Below the pieces are notes generated by a model that searched no databases, had not been told where the DNA came from, and was given only the letters and a program-made list of their open reading frames with translations. From assembly GCF_002797315.1 (NCBI RefSeq), contig NZ_KZ454936.1:743133-807132 (forward strand): a DNA stretch of 64,000 nt, in the 5' to 3' direction. Within the stretch, counting starts at the first letter, position 1, and each line of letters opens with the position of its first letter. Below, in pieces: positions 9,965 through 18,705 of the stretch. The position numbers and the translations under genes are program-made. This DNA comes from Bacillus sp. FJAT-44742. GTDB lineage: Bacteria; Bacillota; Bacilli; Bacillales; Marinococcaceae.

Positions 9965-11380
9965 ATGACAGAATTCCGAATTGAAAAAGATTTTCTCGGG
10001 GAGAAAAAGGTGCCAAAAGATGCGTATTATGGTATTCAGACGATCCGCGCCAAAGAAAATTTTCCGATCACTGGCTATCCACCTCACCCAGAGCTTATTC
10101 GCGCGTTCGGTTATGTCAAAAAGGCTGCAGCGATGGCAAATAGAGATGTGGGCGTACTTAACAAAAAAATTGCCAAGGCTATTATCCAGGCAGCAGATGA
10201 AGTGATTGAAGGAGCGTATAATGATCAGTTTATCGTGGACGCCATTCAAGGAGGAGCCGGTACCTCCTTTAACATGAATACAAATGAAGTGATCGCCAAC
10301 AGGGCAATTGAGCTGCTAGGAGGAGAAAAAGGGGATTATTTGAAGGTCAGTCCTAATACTCATGTTAATATGGCTCAGTCAACAAATGACACGTTCCCTA
10401 CTGCCATTCATATATCTTCCTTGCTTCTGTCCAAAGGGCTGACCCAGGCACTCTCGGATATTGTGGATACCATGAAACGAAAAGAGCAGGAATTTGATGA
10501 AGTCATTAAGATGGGAAGAACTCATCTTCAAGACGCAGTACCCATTAGGCTTGGACAGGAGTTCGGAGCTTATAGAAGAGTGCTGACGAGGGACTTGAAC
10601 CGTATTAAAAAGTCTGTGGATCATTTGTTTGAAATTAACATGGGGGCGACAGCTGTAGGAACAGGTTTAAATGCGAAGCCTGAGTACATTGAAAAAGTGG
10701 CAGAGTATTTGGCTGATCTAACTGGTTTCCCTTTGTTCAGTGCAGAAGATCTTGTAGATGCCACGCAAAATACAGACGCCTATACTGAACTATCCGCATC
10801 TCTTAAAGTGCATGCTATTAACCTATCAAAAATTGCAAACGACTTACGATTAATGAGCTCAGGTCCAAGAACAGGGTTTAATGAGATTAACCTTCCGCCA
10901 AGGCAGCCAGGTTCCTCTATTATGCCTGGAAAAGTGAACCCGGTCATGGCAGAGGTGGTTAATCAGATTGCGTTTCAAGTGATGGGGAATGACCATACAA
11001 TATGCATGGCCTCAGAAGCAGGGCAGCTTGAGTTAAATGTAATGGAGCCTGTTTTAGTTTTTAACTTGCTTCAGTCTCTTTCCATTTTACAAAATGGACT
11101 AAATTCCTTCAGGCAGCTGGCTCTTGAGGATTTGACCGCCAATGTGGAACGAACGAAACACATGGTGGAGCACAGTGTCGGAATTATAACCGCTATTAAT
11201 CCTCATGTAGGATATGAAACAGCCTCCCGAATCGCAAAAGAAGCTATTCAGACAGGAATGAGTGTAAGGCAAATTTGCTTGGAAAGAGGAATTCTTACCG
11301 AAGAAGAGCTTGATGAAATACTCGATGCAAAAGAAATGACTAACCCAGGAATAGCTGGAGGGCGTTTTATCTTTGATTAA
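9965..11380 (+). CDS. ansB: aspartate ammonia-lyase
   Basis: Reversible deamination of L-aspartate to fumarate. A 471-residue member of the fumarase/aspartase superfamily. The signature GSSIMPGKVNPV (catalytic-serine loop) is present, with TNDTFPTAIH (substrate-binding) and GRTHLQDAVP upstream. The N-terminal FRIEKDFLGEKKVPKDAYYGIQT is aspartase-like rather than fumarase-like. AAGGAGCG precedes ATG 9965. TATAAT at 9919-9924 with a weak TTGTTG 19 bp upstream may be the promoter. Monocistronic, ended by a terminator. Confidence 0.93.
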   Translation: MTEFRIEKDFLGEKKVPKDAYYGIQTIRAKENFPITGYPPHPELIRAFGYVKKAAAMANRDVGVLNKKIAKAIIQAADEVIEGAYNDQFIVDAIQGGAGTSFNMNTNEVIANRAIELLGGEKGDYLKVSPNTHVNMAQSTNDTFPTAIHISSLLLSKGLTQALSDIVDTMKRKEQEFDEVIKMGRTHLQDAVPIRLGQEFGAYRRVLTRDLNRIKKSVDHLFEINMGATAVGTGLNAKPEYIEKVAEYLADLTGFPLFSAEDLVDATQNTDAYTELSASLKVHAINLSKIANDLRLMSSGPRTGFNEINLPPRQPGSSIMPGKVNPVMAEVVNQIAFQVMGNDHTICMASEAGQLELNVMEPVLVFNLLQSLSILQNGLNSFRQLALEDLTANVERTKHMVEHSVGIITAINPHVGYETASRIAKEAIQTGMSVRQICLERGILTEEELDEILDAKEMTNPGIAGGRFIFD

Positions 11381-11387
11381 TGCAAGG

Positions 11388-11420
11388 AGCTGGTCAGGAG
11401 TTTTTCTGACTGGCTTTTTT
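11388..11420 (+). terminator. rho-independent terminator after ansB
   Basis: AGCTGGTCAG...CTGACTGGCT stem (two wobble pairs) followed by six T. Confidence 0.8.
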
Positions 11421-11453
11421 GCGGATTATTTTTGGAAGAACAGGGAGAATGAC

Positions 11454-11525
11454 ATGAAAAAAGTATCAAAATATGTTCGTTGGATTGTGGAATATGGGTT
11501 GTTATCTATTAAATTTATGGGATAA
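11454..11525 (+). CDS. possible 23-codon small protein
   Basis: ATG 11454 to TAA 11523-11525, preceded by GGGAG with a 6-nt spacer. The peptide starts MKKVSKYVRWIVEYG and is basic then hydrophobic, a composition seen in small membrane-binding peptides. It stands between the ansB terminator and the TPP riboswitch, with no clear promoter. Could be a chance ORF. Confidence 0.25.
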   Translation: MKKVSKYVRWIVEYGLLSIKFMG

Positions 11526-11564
11526 TATTTATATTGTACTCTTTAATATAATAGACCTTTATAG

Positions 11565-11660
11565 ATGACTAGGGGTGCCGGACAGGAAGCCGGCTGAGAA
11601 AAAGGTGGTCCTTTTACCCTTGAACCTGATCTGGTTGATGCCAGCGTAGGAAAGTCGATG
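11565..11660 (+). ncRNA. TPP riboswitch (THI element)
   Basis: Contains the conserved core pieces of the thiamine pyrophosphate aptamer: GGGGTGCC, GCCGGCTGAGA, and TACCCTTGAACCTGATCTGG followed by GATGCCAGCGTAGGAAAG. TATAAT at 11547-11552 is the likely -10 box. A terminator hairpin directly downstream indicates control by TPP-induced premature transcription termination of the thi operon. Confidence 0.97.
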
Positions 11661-11672
11661 AGTAGGAAACTG

Positions 11673-11706
11673 ACGTCATCCACTGCGCTGGATGGCGTTT
11701 TTTTAT
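11673..11706 (+). terminator. riboswitch-controlled terminator of the thi operon
   Basis: CATCCA...TGGATG core stem, flanked by ACGT/GCGT pairing, followed by eight T; the expression platform of the TPP riboswitch. Confidence 0.85.
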
Positions 11707-11763
11707 ATGTTTTAAGATTCTCTTACACAACAAAGGATTTAGTATCAGAAAGGAGGCGGAAGT

Positions 11764-12402
11764 ATGAAGGACTTTCGCTTATATACGATAACCGGAGAAG
11801 AATTTCATCGTGGCCGTTCTATGCTTGAGGTAATGGAAGAAGCAGTAAAGGGCGGGTCAGATATTATTCAGCTTCGGGATAAATTCAGCAGCAAAAAAGA
11901 AGTGTTTGAAAAAGCCAAAAAGTTAAGGGAAATGACTGCCCGTTATGGGGCTGCCTTTATTGTAAACGACCATATTGATGTTGCTCTTGCAGTAGGAGCT
12001 GATGGCATTCATTTAGGTCAGGACGATCTTCCTTTAACAGAGGCAAGGAATATTGTAGGCGAAGATATGATTATTGGAATTTCCACCCACGCGATTGAAG
12101 AAGCAAGAGAAGCAGAACGAAATGGCGCCGATTATATTGGGGTAGGTCCGGTTTTTGCCACGAAAAGCAAAGTGGACGTCATTGATCCAGTCACGACCTC
12201 TTACGTAAAGCAGGTAGCTGATGAAATTACTATCCCGTTTGTGGCGATTGGAGGCATTAAGCTTCATAACGTGGATCAGGTAATTGATGCTGGAGCAGAC
12301 AGGATTTGCGCCATCAGTGAGATTGTCGGCAGTAAAGATATTCAAGGAACATGCCAGGCCTTTTTAGAAAAATTGGATGCAAAGAGGAGGATTGAAAAAT
12401 GA
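11764..12402 (+). CDS. thiE: thiamine-phosphate synthase
   Basis: Joins HMP-pyrophosphate with the thiazole phosphate to give thiamine monophosphate. A 212-residue TIM barrel with IIQLRDK, FIVNDHIDVAL, GIHLGQDDLP and YIGVGPVFATKSK motifs of ThiE. The related tautomerase TenI lacks the HLGQDD form. AAAGGAGGCGG precedes ATG 11764. First gene of the riboswitch-controlled operon; its stop overlaps thiS by 4 nt. Confidence 0.92.
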   Translation: MKDFRLYTITGEEFHRGRSMLEVMEEAVKGGSDIIQLRDKFSSKKEVFEKAKKLREMTARYGAAFIVNDHIDVALAVGADGIHLGQDDLPLTEARNIVGEDMIIGISTHAIEEAREAERNGADYIGVGPVFATKSKVDVIDPVTTSYVKQVADEITIPFVAIGGIKLHNVDQVIDAGADRICAISEIVGSKDIQGTCQAFLEKLDAKRRIEK

Positions 12403-12596
12403 CCATTGAGGTGAACGGAGAAAAAAAGGACCTGCAAGTACAGACATTAATTGAGGTTGTTGAACATTTTGATCTTCAGGATAAAATGATTGTTACCGAA
12501 GTTGAAGGAAAGATTATTGACCGTGACCAATGGAACGTAACGGAAGTACAGCCAGGAATGAAAATAGAACTGGTCCATTTTGTAGGAGGAGGATGA
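12399..12596 (+). CDS. thiS: sulfur carrier protein ThiS
   Basis: A 65-residue ubiquitin-like protein ending in HFVGGG, the same tail as B. subtilis ThiS. The C-terminal glycine is adenylated by ThiF and converted to a thiocarboxylate that donates sulfur to the thiazole ring. Overlaps thiE (ATGA) and is followed at once by thiG. Confidence 0.93.
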   Translation: MTIEVNGEKKDLQVQTLIEVVEHFDLQDKMIVTEVEGKIIDRDQWNVTEVQPGMKIELVHFVGGG

Positions 12597-12601
12597 TCAC
12601 C

Positions 12602-13384
12602 ATGACGAAAAAGGATAAGTTAGTAATCGGAGATGTAGAGTTATCTTCTCGCTTCTTCCTGGGAACAGGCCGTTATCCGAATCCGTTTGTTCAAAATGAA
12701 GCAATACGTGAGAGCGGAACTGAGGTACTGACATTTGCTATCCGTCGTGTAAATCTGGAGTCCCCGGATGAGGATGCTATTTTACAGCATGTGGAAGGGA
12801 AAATTTTTCAGTACCTTCCCAATACTTCCGGTGCCAAAACGGCAGAAGAAGCGGTTAGAATTGCTCGGCTGGCAAAGGCTTCTGGCTTGAGCAGCTGGAT
12901 TAAGGTAGAAATCAGTGCAAATGAAAAAACACTTTTACCTGACCCGATAGAAACACTAAAGGCTACCGAACAGCTGGCCAAAGAAGGGTTTACTGTTCTT
13001 CCCTATACTTCAGATGACCCAATACTTTGCAAACGTTTGGAAGAAGCAGGAGCAGCTGCTGTCATGCCGGGGGCTGCTCCAATAGGCACGGGACTGGGTG
13101 TGTTGAATCCTTATAACCTTTCCTTAATTATTGAAGAAGCGAACGTACCAATTATCGTCGATGCGGGGCTTGGCTCGGCTAAAGATGTAACAGAAGTTAT
13201 GGAACTTGGAGCAGATGGGGTGCTTATGAACACTCCTGTAGCCAAAGCCAAGGACCCTGTTCGGATGGCTGCTGCTATGAAGCACGCGATTGAGGCTGGC
13301 CGCCTTTCTTATGAAGCCGGAAGGATCCAGAAGAAACGGTATGCAACAGCAAGCAGTGGTTATGAAACCTTCATATCAAAATAG
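12602..13384 (+). CDS. thiG: thiazole synthase
   Basis: Condenses deoxyxylulose-5-phosphate, dehydroglycine and ThiS-thiocarboxylate into the thiazole phosphate. A 260-residue barrel with FLGTGRYPN at the N-terminus, the imine-forming lysine in WIKVEIS, and the phosphate loops [12 protein letters not shown] and [13 protein letters not shown] 12602 is preferred: the GGAGGAGG at the end of thiS lies 9 nt upstream. DXP is supplied by Dxs, encoded at 58.6 kb. Confidence 0.93.
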   Translation: MTKKDKLVIGDVELSSRFFLGTGRYPNPFVQNEAIRESGTEVLTFAIRRVNLESPDEDAILQHVEGKIFQYLPNTSGAKTAEEAVRIARLAKASGLSSWIKVEISANEKTLLPDPIETLKATEQLAKEGFTVLPYTSDDPILCKRLEEAGAAAVMPGAAPIGTGLGVLNPYNLSLIIEEANVPIIVDAGLGSAKDVTEVMELGADGVLMNTPVAKAKDPVRMAAAMKHAIEAGRLSYEAGRIQKKRYATASSGYETFISK

Positions 13385-13424
13385 ACAGAGGCTGATGAAG
13401 GCTGAGAAAGCAGGTGTACAGGGG

Positions 13425-14531
13425 ATGAAAGAATCAATTATTATTCTTGGCGGAGGTGTAATAGGCCTGGCTGCTGCCTTTGAGTGCAGGCGGCGGGGCC
13501 ATGATGTTACTCTTCTTGAAAAAGTGAGTTGCGGGGGACAAGCTTCTGGTGCAGCGGCCGGGATGCTGGCACCGTTTTCTGAAATTGAAGAAGACCCCGA
13601 TGATTTTTTCAGGCTGGGTCTGAGAAGCTTAAGGCTTTATTCTCAGTGGATTGAAGATGTAAAAAAGAACTCGGAAACAAACTTTGAGTTCAGTAATTCA
13701 GGCAGCCTTCATGTCGTATACCATGAGGCTGATTTATTGTCTCTTGAGTCGAGGCAGCGCTGGCAGGGTGAATTCGGAGTAGAGGCTGAAATAATAAAAG
13801 GAAGAGAGCTTTTTGACCTCGAGCCTAAACTGTCAAAAGACATTATAGCAGCCATGCGTTACCCGGAAGAAAGTCATGTTTATGCACCAGGTTATGTCAA
13901 GGCTTTAGAAGAAGCATGCCGAAACCTTGGAGTAACTATTAAAGACCACCTGGAAGAAGTAACAGTCAAGGAATGGGAGTCGGCTGTTTTGCTTCAAGCA
14001 AAGAACGGAGAAACGTTCACGGCCGACAAACTCGTCATTTCTTCTGGTGCCTGGGCAAAAGAAATGGAATATGTATTTCAGATGAATATACCCATTGTGC
14101 CGATTCGAGGACAGATTTGCGCCTATGAGATTAACAACGGCGAGGTACAGCACATTGTATACTCTCCTCAAGGCTATCTCGTCCCAAAAGAAAACGGATC
14201 ATTAATTAACGGAGCCTCTGAGGACATTGCAGGTTTTACTACAGAGGTAACGAAAAAAGGAATTGACCGTCTGGTTAAATGGAATAAAAATGTCTTTCCT
14301 TTTCTTGAGGGAAAAGAACCATTTCATTCTTGGGCCGGCCTTCGTCCTGCCACACAAGACGGCTATCCCCTGATTGGAAGGAAGAAAGAAGCCAGCCATA
14401 TTATCTTTGCTGCAGGGCACTACCGAAATGGAATATTATTAAGCCCGGTGACTGCAGAAATCGTAGCAGATACTATTGATGGAAAAGAAGCGGAGATTCC
14501 TCTTCATCTTTTTGACCCCAATCGGTTTTAG
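13425..14531 (+). CDS. thiO: glycine oxidase ThiO
   Basis: An FAD-dependent oxidase forming the dehydroglycine used by ThiG. From ATG 13425 (AGGTG 8 nt upstream) it has 368 residues, close to the B. subtilis enzyme. It has the dinucleotide-binding GGGVIGLAAA at residues 9-18, GAAAGMLAP, and the C-terminal flavin-binding WAGLRPATQDGYPLIG and HYRNGILLSP. The frame is open further upstream within thiG, but those starts add a non-conserved extension. Confidence 0.92.
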   Translation: MKESIIILGGGVIGLAAAFECRRRGHDVTLLEKVSCGGQASGAAAGMLAPFSEIEEDPDDFFRLGLRSLRLYSQWIEDVKKNSETNFEFSNSGSLHVVYHEADLLSLESRQRWQGEFGVEAEIIKGRELFDLEPKLSKDIIAAMRYPEESHVYAPGYVKALEEACRNLGVTIKDHLEEVTVKEWESAVLLQAKNGETFTADKLVISSGAWAKEMEYVFQMNIPIVPIRGQICAYEINNGEVQHIVYSPQGYLVPKENGSLINGASEDIAGFTTEVTKKGIDRLVKWNKNVFPFLEGKEPFHSWAGLRPATQDGYPLIGRKKEASHIIFAAGHYRNGILLSPVTAEIVADTIDGKEAEIPLHLFDPNRF

Positions 14532-14565
14532 ATAGAGAAATAAGCATATGGATGGAGGTGCAAAC

Positions 14566-15369
14566 ATGTCTACAATGGCAAAAGCACTAACAATTGCCGG
14601 TTCTGACAGCGGCGGCGGTGCAGGGATTCAAGCGGACTTAAAAACATTCCAGGAAAGAGGAGTGTTTGGCACAAGCGTAATAACTGCGGTAACTGCTCAA
14701 AATACGTTGGGGGTACATGGAGTATATCCCCAGTCTCTTGAAAGCATTGAAGCTCAGTTACATGCGGTCCTCTCTGATATTGGAGCTGACGCATTGAAAA
14801 CGGGGATGCTTTTTTCTGCAGAAATTATTGAGCTTGTCAGCAAGTTGTGCAAGGATTATAACGTCACTAATATTGTGGTGGACCCGGTAATGATTGCTAA
14901 GGGGGGATCGGAACTTTTACAGCAAGAGGCTGTAGAAGCCCTGACAACTCAGCTGCTTCCATTAGCTACAGTAATTACGCCTAATCTTCCAGAAGCGGAA
15001 AAGATACTAGGAGCAGGCAGTATTAAAACACTTAGTGATATGAAAGAAGCAGTCAGAGAGCTGAAAAGTCTGGGACCACAGTCGGTCGTTTTAAAGGGAG
15101 GACACTTGGAAGACGAGATAGCGACAGATTTGTTTTTTGACGGAGAGAGAATGATTCCTTTTGAAACCCCACGAATAGATACAAAACATACACACGGAAC
15201 AGGATGCACATTTGCTGCATGTATTGCAGCTGAACTTGCGAAAGGGAATTCTCTGGTAGAGTCTGTTACAGTTGCTAAACAATTTATTACAGCAGCAATT
15301 GAGCATTCCTTGATGTTAGGCACAGGAATCGGTCCTACAAATCATGCAGCCCACCGATTAAAAAAGTAG
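14566..15369 (+). CDS. thiD: hydroxymethylpyrimidine/phosphomethylpyrimidine kinase
   Basis: Two-step phosphorylation of HMP to HMP-PP in the pyrimidine branch of thiamine synthesis. A 267-residue ribokinase-fold protein with TIAGSDSGGGAGIQAD at the N-terminus and the anion-hole/catalytic HTHGTGCTFAA near the C-terminus. ATG 14566 follows GGAGGTG. Last gene of the thi operon, ended by a strong bidirectional terminator. thiC is not in this window. Confidence 0.92.
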   Translation: MSTMAKALTIAGSDSGGGAGIQADLKTFQERGVFGTSVITAVTAQNTLGVHGVYPQSLESIEAQLHAVLSDIGADALKTGMLFSAEIIELVSKLCKDYNVTNIVVDPVMIAKGGSELLQQEAVEALTTQLLPLATVITPNLPEAEKILGAGSIKTLSDMKEAVRELKSLGPQSVVLKGGHLEDEIATDLFFDGERMIPFETPRIDTKHTHGTGCTFAACIAAELAKGNSLVESVTVAKQFITAAIEHSLMLGTGIGPTNHAAHRLKK

Positions 15370-15376
15370 GATGATC

Positions 15377-15410
15377 ATGGAAAAAGAGCGCAAGTGCGCT
15401 CTTTTTCCAT
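15377..15410. terminator. terminator after thiD
   Basis: Perfect 15-bp stem, ATGGAAAAAGAGCGC on the left arm, with a 4-nt loop (15392-15395). The T-rich right arm serves as U tract; symmetric, so it can work on both strands. Confidence 0.85.
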
Positions 15411-15486
15411 GTCTGTGGCTGTCTCTTTGCCTTTCATTCTTTCAGGATTTATACTTATGATACAGCTAGAAAGAAGGAGATTTTCC

Positions 15487-16194
15487 ATGGCAGAGATAGT
15501 TTTTGAGCTGTGCAATGTTTCAACTGAACACTTAAACGATGTTAATCTTTCGCTGGAAGAGGGGAAAATTTCGTGCTTATTTGGACCTTCAGGAGCGGGG
15601 AAAAGCAGTATCCTGTACTTGCTGAACCGTTTGTCAGACCAGGGAGCTGGAGACATTTATTACCGTGGAACCTCCCTTACCCGTTTACCTGTCCAGAAGT
15701 TGAGACGAGATGTTGGGATGGTTTTTCAAGAGTCTGCTTTGTTTGAAGGTACGGTTGAAGATAACCTGAAGTACGGGCCAGTTTTACACCATTCCTGGTC
15801 TCCTAATGATGGCGAAAAGTTATTAAGAAAAGTAAAGCTTCCGGCAGAATTTCTATCTAAGTCAGCTGATAGCTTGTCAGGGGGAGAAAAACAGAGAGTG
15901 GCTCTCGCAAGGACACTTGCCAATGACCCGGACGTGCTGCTTCTTGATGAAGTAACGAGTTCATTAGATGTAAAAAGCACAGAAGCAATTGAGGAACTTC
16001 TGAAGAACGTAGTGAAAAATGAGAAAAAGACGATTGTAATGGTCAGTCATAATATAAGCCAAATCAGGCGACTGGCCGATTATGCTTACTTCATTGATAA
16101 AGGAAAGGTTATTGAGGAAGGTCTTCCAGAGACATTGATTAGTGAACCGAAGACAAAGTGGCTTAGATTGTTTTTAAAGGATAGTATCTCATGA
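15487..16194 (+). CDS. fetA: ABC transporter ATP-binding protein, FetA/YbbL type
   Basis: A 235-residue ATPase with Walker A GPSGAGKSS (residues 33-41), Q-loop in VFQESALF, signature LSGGEKQRVALA and Walker B VLLLDEVTS. ATG 15487 is chosen for AGAAGGAG upstream. It overlaps by 4 nt the UPF0014 permease gene, the pairing found for E. coli FetAB, implicated in iron export and oxidative-stress resistance. First gene of a five-gene unit ending with yqgV, so the true substrate in this organism may differ. Confidence 0.85.
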   Translation: MAEIVFELCNVSTEHLNDVNLSLEEGKISCLFGPSGAGKSSILYLLNRLSDQGAGDIYYRGTSLTRLPVQKLRRDVGMVFQESALFEGTVEDNLKYGPVLHHSWSPNDGEKLLRKVKLPAEFLSKSADSLSGGEKQRVALARTLANDPDVLLLDEVTSSLDVKSTEAIEELLKNVVKNEKKTIVMVSHNISQIRRLADYAYFIDKGKVIEEGLPETLISEPKTKWLRLFLKDSIS

Positions 16195-16958
16195 ACGAAA
16201 TTGAAATAACAAACATGACCCTGTTTTTTTTACTTGTTTTTATCATTATTCCTGTATGCTTATCTTATTATTATTCTTTAGGGCTCTCTCGGTCAATTCT
16301 GTGGTCAGCTTTCAGAGGAATCTCCCAATTACTTCTCATCGGGTATATACTTACATTTTTATTCGGGTTAGAACCACTCCAAGGGATCCCGCTAATGCTT
16401 GCGATCATGATTATGACCGCGGCTTTGCATGCGGCTAAAAAGGGGAAAGGAATACCTTATATTCTGCCAGTAGTATTAATAATAATGGTTGTAATAGAAG
16501 GATTGGTTCTCGCCTTATGGCTCAGCTTCCAGATTATTGACTTTGAGCCTGACCAGGTCATCCCTATGAGCGGAATGGTTATAGGTAATAGCATGGTAGC
16601 AATCGGACTTGCTCTAGATAAGCTAAAAAGCGAAATGAAAACAGAAAAAGAAAAAATCCTGGCTTCCCTAGCATTAGGTGCTTCTCCTGCTCAAGCTACT
16701 CAGCCCTTTGTTAAAAGAATTATACGTTCAGCTATGATTCCAAACATTGATGGGTTAAAAACTATTGGAATCGTCCAGCTTCCAGGAATGATGACCGGAT
16801 TAATTTTGGGTGGAGTCTCGCCTTTAGTTGCTGTTCGATTTCAAATTGTCATTTCTTTAAGTATTTTTGTAGCCGTGTCGGTAAGCGCAATGTTAGCTGT
16901 TTTAATCATTTACAGGTTCTTCTTTAACAGCCGGATGCAATTAATAGAGAGGGAGTAA
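16191..16958 (+). CDS. fetB: ABC transporter permease, FetB/UPF0014 family
   Basis: A 255-residue membrane protein with about seven helices. The family segment PMSGMVIGNSMVA (about residues 124-136) and the basic loop LALGASPAQATQPFVKRIIRSAMIPNID followed by PGMMTGLILGG are diagnostic of UPF0014. Partner of the ATPase immediately upstream (overlapping stop/start). The exported or imported substrate is not visible; E. coli FetB is linked to iron. Confidence 0.88.
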   Translation: MNEIEITNMTLFFLLVFIIIPVCLSYYYSLGLSRSILWSAFRGISQLLLIGYILTFLFGLEPLQGIPLMLAIMIMTAALHAAKKGKGIPYILPVVLIIMVVIEGLVLALWLSFQIIDFEPDQVIPMSGMVIGNSMVAIGLALDKLKSEMKTEKEKILASLALGASPAQATQPFVKRIIRSAMIPNIDGLKTIGIVQLPGMMTGLILGGVSPLVAVRFQIVISLSIFVAVSVSAMLAVLIIYRFFFNSRMQLIERE

Positions 16959-16975
16959 AAAGAGGAGTGATAAAA

Positions 16976-17599
16976 ATGTTAAATGGAAACAAATTAGTTG
17001 TGATTTTGCCTGTTTTTTTAATGATTTTTTTGTTTGTAGGCGGGGCTGTTTATGTGCAGCAGTCTGAAGAAGTTACCAATGAAGCTCTCCATGAAGAAGT
17101 GGAGTGGGATACATTGATGACACATAACGGTGAGGATGAAGGCCTCACAACTCTAAGGGCAGCCTGGGAATGGACAGCTATGCCAAGTGAGGGATTGGCT
17201 GGCGAGGATTACATTGGGGTAACGTTTTTAGACGAAGACGGCCAGCCAATGCAAGCCGAGCTTGCTGATGAGAGTCATATATATTTAACCTATGGTAATG
17301 AAGTCGTCTATGAAGACGAAGCGGTGAGCGTTGAGAATGGCTTTGTCTTTTCCTTCCCGAATGAAACAGACGAGCATCAAAGCTTTGGAGATAGAGGCAG
17401 CATTGAAGTGACAGTAGAAACGGAAGATAATCCACAGAGAGCGATTGTAAGCTATCTGCATACGTGGGAGGCTCATGATGGATTAGAGAAAACAGATGCC
17501 CGTTTTTTTGAACCAGTCCTGTCCGGAATGAGAGGCAGTGACTCCTCTTACTGGGTAATTGAAAGGTATGTAGATAATGAAGAAAGCACAATTGAATGA
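16976..17599 (+). CDS. membrane-anchored extracytoplasmic protein, unknown
   Basis: A 207-residue protein with an N-terminal hydrophobic segment (residues 7-26, no lipobox cysteine) and an acidic, beta-rich-looking outside domain. GAGGAG lies 8 nt before ATG 16976; a GTG at 16967 overlaps this site. It lies 17 nt behind fetB and overlaps the following gene by 4 nt, so it belongs to the same transcript. I do not recognise the family. Confidence 0.65.
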   Translation: MLNGNKLVVILPVFLMIFLFVGGAVYVQQSEEVTNEALHEEVEWDTLMTHNGEDEGLTTLRAAWEWTAMPSEGLAGEDYIGVTFLDEDGQPMQAELADESHIYLTYGNEVVYEDEAVSVENGFVFSFPNETDEHQSFGDRGSIEVTVETEDNPQRAIVSYLHTWEAHDGLEKTDARFFEPVLSGMRGSDSSYWVIERYVDNEESTIE

Positions 17600-18351
17600 C
17601 TAAAGGTCTCTCTTATCAGAAGGGGATTATATTTTTTGGAAGACGTTTTGCAGGAGGTGCTCATGTAGAAGCAGGTAAGATTCAAACATGGACAGCTCCT
17701 TTAACTATAAAAACATTGTGGAAGGCCGTTCGTTATGTTTTTGGTTCTTTGCCCTGGTGGTACAAAGGAACCGCCTTCTTTTTGTGTGGCGCCATTTTAT
17801 TATCCCAATCTGGGCTTTGGCTGACTTGGAATGTTCCTAACCTCCCTTGGTACGTCCTGGTTCTTTTCTTCTTTGGCAGCCACTTTATGTTTCCTAAAGA
17901 GTGGAAAAAGTTCCACGGGGCTGAACATAAGCTATTCAGCTGTAAAGGTAACGTTGATCGTGCTGATTTGACGGCTCTTAAGAGAGCTTCTATTACAAAC
18001 AGGTATTGTTCAACAAACATTGCCTTCCTGTACTTTTGTTTTCTGCTCATGGGAATATTAATGTTTCAATTCTTTACAGGGTGGGAAAAATCAATAGCAG
18101 CTTCTGCTTATGGGAGTGTACCTGCTTCTTTCTTATCTCACAGAATTCTTCAAAAAAGAAGAGGAGCAAGACTGAGGGAGCCTTTATTGAAAATATCTTT
18201 TTTTCTGCAAAGAAAAGTAACCTGCGCTGATCCAGAGCGTATTCACCTGCTGGCTGCAATCGATGGATACAAGGCATTTGCAAAACAGGAGTTTCCTCAG
18301 CTTCCTATAGTGGAATGTAATAAACCAAGAACGGAAAAGGAGGAATTGTAA
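17596..18351 (+). CDS. DUF1385-like membrane protein (divergent YqhQ relative)
   Basis: A 251-residue protein with four or so membrane segments. The central FHGAEHKLFSC (residues 112-122) and the later R-YCSTN/F segment correspond to the YHGAEHK...C and RxxCGT motifs of DUF1385 (YqhQ) proteins, while the N-terminal GGQAVIEGVM-type motif of that family is only faintly recalled by GGAHVEAGK. Function of DUF1385 is unknown. It overlaps the upstream gene (ATGA) and abuts yqgV, with AAAGGAGG of yqgV inside its end. Confidence 0.6.
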   Translation: MTKGLSYQKGIIFFGRRFAGGAHVEAGKIQTWTAPLTIKTLWKAVRYVFGSLPWWYKGTAFFLCGAILLSQSGLWLTWNVPNLPWYVLVLFFFGSHFMFPKEWKKFHGAEHKLFSCKGNVDRADLTALKRASITNRYCSTNIAFLYFCFLLMGILMFQFFTGWEKSIAASAYGSVPASFLSHRILQKRRGARLREPLLKISFFLQRKVTCADPERIHLLAAIDGYKAFAKQEFPQLPIVECNKPRTEKEEL

Positions 18352-18663
18352 ATGGCAATTGCAGATATTAATATTACCCCTCTTGGTAAAGAAACAACAA
18401 GCATGAGTGATGAAGTAGCTGACGTTCATAAGCTTCTAGAAGATTATAAGGATAAAGTGAAATACCAGCTGACACCTACCAGTACGATTCTGGAGGGAGA
18501 CGTAAATGATTTATACCACATCATTCAAAAGCTTCATGAAGAATCATTTAATCAGGATACGAAGCGTGTAGCAGTGAATATCCGCATTGACGACCGCCGT
18601 GATGCTGAAGAAGATATGAATGAAAAGGTACAGGAAGTAGAAGAAAAAGTCGAAAACAAGTAA
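18352..18663 (+). CDS. yqgV: MTH1187/YqgV family thiamine-binding protein
   Basis: A 103-residue ferredoxin-like-fold protein of the MTH1187 family (MAIADINITPLGKETTSMS..., central DYKDKVKYQLTPTSTILEGD). Family members bind thiamine or related ligands and form tetramers. It is the last gene of the fetA-fetB-unknown-DUF1385 unit, which raises the possibility that this unit handles a thiamine-type substrate. Ended by a bidirectional terminator. Confidence 0.88.
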   Translation: MAIADINITPLGKETTSMSDEVADVHKLLEDYKDKVKYQLTPTSTILEGDVNDLYHIIQKLHEESFNQDTKRVAVNIRIDDRRDAEEDMNEKVQEVEEKVENK

Positions 18664-18665
18664 TT

Positions 18666-18700
18666 TAAAAAAAGCATGGGGCAAAGCCCATGCTTTTTTT
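18666..18700. terminator. bidirectional terminator between yqgV and tRNA-Gln
   Basis: AAAAAAAGCATGGG...CCCATGCTTTTTTT hairpin with T tracts on both strands; ends yqgV on plus and tRNA-Gln on minus. Confidence 0.9.
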
Positions 18701-18705
18701 ATGTA

